DNA from: Straminergon stramineum
Taxonomy: Eukaryota; Streptophyta; Bryopsida; Hypnales; Calliergonaceae
NCBI GenBank assembly: GCA_963920665.1
Contig: OY987268.1
Coordinates: 16,804,501-16,868,500, forward strand
Length of the DNA stretch: 64,000 nt
Direction of reading: 5' to 3'
Shown here: piece by piece, positions 59,429 through 64,000 of the stretch
Numbering within the stretch: position 1 is the first letter of the stretch
Layout: each line of letters begins with the position of its first letter
Position numbers and translations under genes: made by a program
Notes under the pieces: model-generated
Seen by the model: only the letters and a program-made list of their open reading frames with translations
Told to the model about the DNA's origin: nothing
Database searches by the model: none

Positions 59429-62176
59429 TCCTGCGCTTGATTCCAAGCTTTGTAGCCCTCTTTGATGTGCCAGCTTCATTAGGAACAGGATTCGCAACTG
59501 GCTGTGTCATGGTGCTGGCTATACAGGGATTTGCGTTCACTAGATTCAGTCCGATTGATCTCCGGGTTCCTGGCATCGATTTGTGGGAAGTCTGTACAGA
59601 CAGACAGACAGGCAGTGTCAGTCAAATACCGATAGTAGTTTGGGGGGGAATTTTTCCACTAGAATTTTACTTGATTTGGGCACTGGTTCAGTTATTTTGA
59701 CACTGAGGATAATGGGTGAAAAAATGAATGAAATCGGCAAATCTTTCTTTAACATGTATTAAGTAGATTTGGTTATGCTTGGGTGAAATTTACTAGCAAT
59801 AGATGATTTTGAGGCCCCCTCGCTCGTCCTCCCCAAGTCATTCCAGGGGTGTATGTAGAAAAAAAGACTCCCTACTTTGTGCTTCATTAATTTATCTTCT
59901 TCACATCTCCTAGCTAGATTCATTTCGGGCCTCTTGATTGCAAATCTGAATTCAAAGTTTGCAAATTTTATCATGCGCGGCAAATAAAAAAATTCAGCGT
60001 TTTCCCCACATTTGACTGGCACGCATTCTAGGGTGCACAGTAAGTTACCGGATTCTTTTTTTTTTGTTGGTACAGACATACAGACTGTTTTTTTTTCATT
60101 TATTTCGGTGTTGATGGAGTCTTGCGATGGAATTCGGGGTTGGGGGGGATGGATGGCAGTACATGGTTAGGCACGTGATTCGATACTAGATGTGAGGTGA
60201 TGCCAACGACCGGTATTGACAAATGGGATTAAATTTTGGCAAATTTTCCAGCAAAATTTTACCATCAAAACCTTTGTGGCTACGAAATGCGGGACCTTTT
60301 GTAATCTAGTGCCACTTATCGTTTTAAGGGTTAAATTGAGTCTCTTCGAATTTCCTCAACAATCCCCATAAGCCAGAGTGTCGGGCACAAGAGTAGATAC
60401 CAACAGTTCTGGACATCTTTGATAATGTGATCTTTAGACTTGGTCATAATTCTGTGCCACAAGCAATTTTTTAGACAAGCCTTTACTGACAAATTTACAG
60501 ACAAGTGTACAGACATTTACAGACAAGAGTGCAGACAAGTTTACAGGCAAGTGTTCTACTGGGTTTCATTGTTTGTGATCGACCCTGAAATAAGCTTCTG
60601 TACAGACTCGCGAATCAAGACCTAACTTATGCCAGATAATAACTTTTGTCATAAGTTATGGGGTTTCAAAACGATCTCAATCGAAAGAAATGAACTGCAG
60701 TAATGTAATGTATAGTAGAACCGCCCATAACCAGACACTTAAGCATTTTGTGCATGATCTGAAGTAGTAGAAGGCATTGTTAAATTTTTGCCGTGTAGAG
60801 AAATAGAAATGATGGACGTTATCAAATTTTCATAATTTTTTTCTTTAAACTCAAATTTTTATGAATTTCAGAAGCCAAAAGTTGGCTTGCTCCCATCTCC
60901 AATATATAGATTCTTCCATCACTGCTCATCTAAAGACTAATTTGGCTCTGAAAACAGAGCACATGTGTCATACCAGTTATGGCTAGAAGATAGTTGGAAA
61001 CCAGAAAACTAATGGTTAATATCTGTCATCTCTCTGTTGAATTTCCCATTACCTACATATTGACTATGGGTCTTGGCTGGTCATGGGAGGTTCTACCATA
61101 AGTGCATCCAGGAGCTGCTGAGTCACAAACCAAATGTTGCCTCAATGGGATGAAGGTCAAAGCTTCCAGATTCTAATCTCAAACTTATTTTCAAATTCGT
61201 AAGTCATCAATGTCATGGCTCTTTCAGGTTCCAAAGTAAATATCGTGAAAAGTTGCTACCCAGATTTTTAAAAAGGCCTGAAATGTGAAATGTGTATGGT
61301 CACTGCTTCATGGGAGTTCTGGAGCTGGCGAGGGTGTGGACCAGGGCTTCTTTTTTTTTGGCTTTCTGGTGCCAGATTGCACCAGAAAAAAATAATTTGG
61401 TTAAAAAAATGGCAAGAAATTGTGAAGTTTTTCACCAAAAAACTTTGAATTTAAAAAAAATCTTGGATGAAATCACCAGATTGTGGATGAAAAGAGAATT
61501 ATGGACATGTGATATGTGCTAATGTGATATTTACTATCCAAGATGTGGACAAATGTTGAAATTTGCAACACCACTATAACATTTTATATTGCCACTTTCG
61601 CACTTCAAAGAAAATGAAAAAAAGAGCCCTGGTGTGGACCTCGTTTGTCTGTACCAGACGCGCAGCTCAAGTGAACACTGACAATTAATGCTAGAGTTGA
61701 AACACATTATTATTGACATTAAAAAAAAGCAGCTACACTGAATTTGAAGACCACTTCAAACCGCCCAAATTACGGATTACCGATTGCCTGATATCGAGTG
61801 GGTACTTTTAAAATATGGTACATGGAAAAAGAAAAAGTTTAGATTCCATTTCTGGGTGGGCCTGAAACTAGAGCCGATTTGCTGACTTTGTTCAAAGATT
61901 GCACATCAAAAGCCCACAGCAATATATTTTTCAGCATGAGCTTGGGGTGTCTTTGTGAGTACTTAAGGTTTGTAGTTAATTTTGTTGATATGGCATGTCA
62001 CATGTACCAAATCATCATGTAACTAGCTATAGACTCATACTTCTTCCAACTAAAGTTTCAAGACTTGCAAAAATTTGTTTCCCTAATCTTGATGATCTAG
62101 TTGTTAGTAAAGGCTACATAGAATATTTTTCTCTTTTCCTTTGAGTCTTAGAAGCTATCAATTTAGCTATATAATT
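59429..62176. other. Upstream flank of the membrane protein gene, then gene-free DNA
   Basis: 59429-59640 is likely promoter or 5' UTR (minus strand) with ACAGACAGACAGACAG at 59598. Beyond this the sequence is AT-rich with poly-A and poly-T runs. The phrase TTTTAAGGGTTAAA at about 60322 resembles a right end of the TTAA-bounded family, but no matching left end was found. No gene could be supported. Confidence 0.45.
60473..60555 (+). repeat. ACAGACAAG minisatellite, period about 12
   Basis: Units such as TTTACAGACAAG, TGTACAGACA, TTTACAGACAAG, AGTGCAGACAAG and TTTACAGGCAAG follow one another. Related GTACAGAC words occur singly at about 59593, 60073 and 60601. Confidence 0.7.
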
Positions 62177-62765
62177 TTAACCCCTAAAGGACCAAGGCAC
62201 ATTTCAGGCAGAAATTGTCAAAAACTGCCACTTTTTAGGGCAGTAAGAAAAAAATGAAAAAAAAAGTTGTTTTTTCAAAATTCAACAGTACAAATTTGTA
62301 CTAAACTTCTTTGTAAACACGAGGAAAAAAAATTAGAAACTTTGACAACACGAATTGAGAGATTATAATGTTTGAAGTGAGGTGAAAAAGTTTTTTTCTA
62401 ACCTTGCCCAATAAGGCTTGCAAACTTTAACTCCTTCTAGAATGAGATTCTTACACTAAAGATGATTAATTTTTTTTGACATTTGCATCTTGTATCATGT
62501 AAGCTAGACACCCACCAAATTTCAAAATCATAGGAAGAGTTTTGCACATGCTGCTCGAAGTTGCTTGAGTTGCCCAAAAAGTTTAGGGCAGCGTAACTTT
62601 TGATCTAGGCACCTGATCGGAAAAATAATTAGATCTTCAAGAAGTAGGTACATAGTTACACATCATGTCCAAATTTCATTTACATCCAACCAAAAATGAC
62701 TTTGTAGGAACCTACCCAAGATTTCATGTGCATGTTGAACAGACACTTGGTCCTTTAGGGGTTAA
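62177..62765. mobile_element. TTAA-bounded MITE with a perfect 20-base terminal inverted repeat (best copy)
   Basis: The left end is TTAACCCCTAAAGGACCAAG and the right end is its exact reverse complement. Length 589 bp, no coding capacity. The interior aligns with 48520-49107. Six elements with related ends are seen in the window. The TTAA ends with a CCC-starting terminal repeat are the known signature of piggyBac elements, where TTAA is duplicated on insertion. Since TTAA is its own reverse complement, the sequence alone cannot separate target duplication from terminal repeat. Confidence 0.8.
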
Positions 62766-64000
62766 GAGGATAGAAAGAGATAGTCAAAATGATTCTAGAT
62801 TTCATCACTTGAAGACATCATTGAGTTCTCTTCATAGTGACATTGTGTACTCAAATATTGTTGTAGGGTAGGTTTGGCATAAATTAATGATAAAAATAGA
62901 TTCCAAAATTTTAGGAAAATCACTTTTTCAAAAAACCAAACAAATCTATATCATAAATTAGGTTGTTTGTTTTGTTTGTTTATTACGGTGAGATCTCATG
63001 GACCATGTTTCCCCCACTTACGTTCTTGGTACTATTAGAAAGCCCTCAATGAAAAGGGGTGCACAGACTTTGTTTCGTGACGTTAGGCATACAATGTGAA
63101 AGTTAAGAATTGTCGAGTTACTTCAATTTTAAAAAAGTACAAAATTCTTTTATTTTTTATTTTGGTTGCGAAACAGGGCACACTAGGTTGTATGGTGAAA
63201 TAAAGAATGTAGGCCAAGAAATTATTTTAAAAATCTGCTGAACGTTATTTTTTAGAAAAAAATAATAATTCGGCAAAGAAGTGCCGACCCTGACCTACAC
63301 TTCCGGTACAGCAAAATTACAGCCTCAAATATTTGACAGTGATTTTAGTAGAATATTTTAGTTTCTTCAATAAATTTGTAGCAATCCACTGTACTTTTGG
63401 ATTCTATTGTCAATTTTGATAGCAAAGCATGTAAGTTACTCCCCATTCAAGATGTGGCAACCTGACAATTTCTAAGGTAGTCTGCTCTTAAAGCGACCAT
63501 TTAAAGAGCTGATTACCTTCTCAGGGAAGTGAAATTCCTTGTAACAATTTTCAGTCAATTTCAGTAGGAAGAAAAATGGAATTGGCATCTAACCCAAGTT
63601 GTTTCATATTTTTTGAACCTTTGTGAAATTAGTTACGAATTTTAGAAGTTGAAATGCAAATGTCATTGAAAGCGACCACCTCCTGAAATGTGCACTTCTA
63701 GTAAATTGAAGAAAGTAAAATGTACCTCTATATCATGATTGCTTTTAGAACATGGGTGCTTTTATAGCAAACTACCTTACATGACCTCAGGACACTAAAA
63801 GTCTAGCACACAGAAGTGGTGAAGCCAAGTAAAAACACAATCACCGAATTTGACATATTTTGTTCAGTAGTAGATATATTTGGTTTTCACAACCAAAATG
63901 CTTTTCCATCGGTATTCCAATCACAGTAACAACTCTTGGAGTACCATCAATTGGCGATTGCAAGTTGAGTCACATAACTAGTTGAGAGGGTAATTTTAGG
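62766..64000. other. Gene-free right edge
   Basis: AT-rich. 63560-63710 is a copy of the dispersed repeat seen at 26830-27000 (shared GGAATTG, CATCTAA, CCAAGTTGTTTCATA and CCACCTCCT). No gene was identified. Confidence 0.5.

Overview
This is eukaryotic, plant-type nuclear DNA. The genes are relatively GC-rich, have GT-AG introns and lie in AT-rich, repeat-filled DNA. Recognisable proteins are a glomulin/ALF4-type protein, a plastid-type ATP phosphofructokinase with a transit-peptide-like N-terminus, a plastid-type membrane protein, and an Egt1-type ergothioneine enzyme of the kind known in fungi and some algae and not usually reported from seed plants. Telo-box promoter motifs, short introns and two small plant-type families at the right end fit a non-seed streptophyte (a bryophyte or relative). 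The species cannot be fixed from the sequence alone.

Layout. 1-1822 (+): the 3' end of a gene ending in a double-stranded-RNA-binding domain. 5055-10588 (+): a complete 14-exon ALF4/glomulin gene, probable inhibitor of cullin-RING ligases. 12083-14746 (-): a three-exon fusion of EgtD methyltransferase, DinB and FGE-sulfatase domains, the predicted two-activity enzyme from histidine to hercynylcysteine sulfoxide; it converges on ALF4 and a foldback repeat lies between the two 3' ends. 14.7-40.8 kb: no convincing gene, but many repeats, GC-rich islands without long ORFs, a long ATT microsatellite, foldback elements and a 2-kb inverted repeat. 40814-47113 (-): an 11-exon plastid-type phosphofructokinase. 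47.1-53.2 kb: repeats, a decayed Helitron helicase and a decayed pogo-type transposase. 54516-59428 (-): three small genes for a plastid-type membrane protein, a DUF7748-like protein and a three-helix membrane protein. 59.4-64 kb: repeats only.

The most unexpected feature is a set of six dispersed elements (about 385-880 bp) that begin with TTAACCCYTAAA-like sequence and end with its reverse complement. The best copy (62177-62765) has a perfect 20-base terminal inverted repeat including the TTAA. TTAA plus a CCC-starting terminal repeat is the signature of piggyBac-type transposons, so this looks like a non-autonomous TTAA-targeting MITE family in a plant. No matching transposase is in the window.

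The genes do not form an evident pathway; they are independent housekeeping loci. All exon maps were made by hand from splice consensus, reading phase and remembered family conservation, without alignment software.
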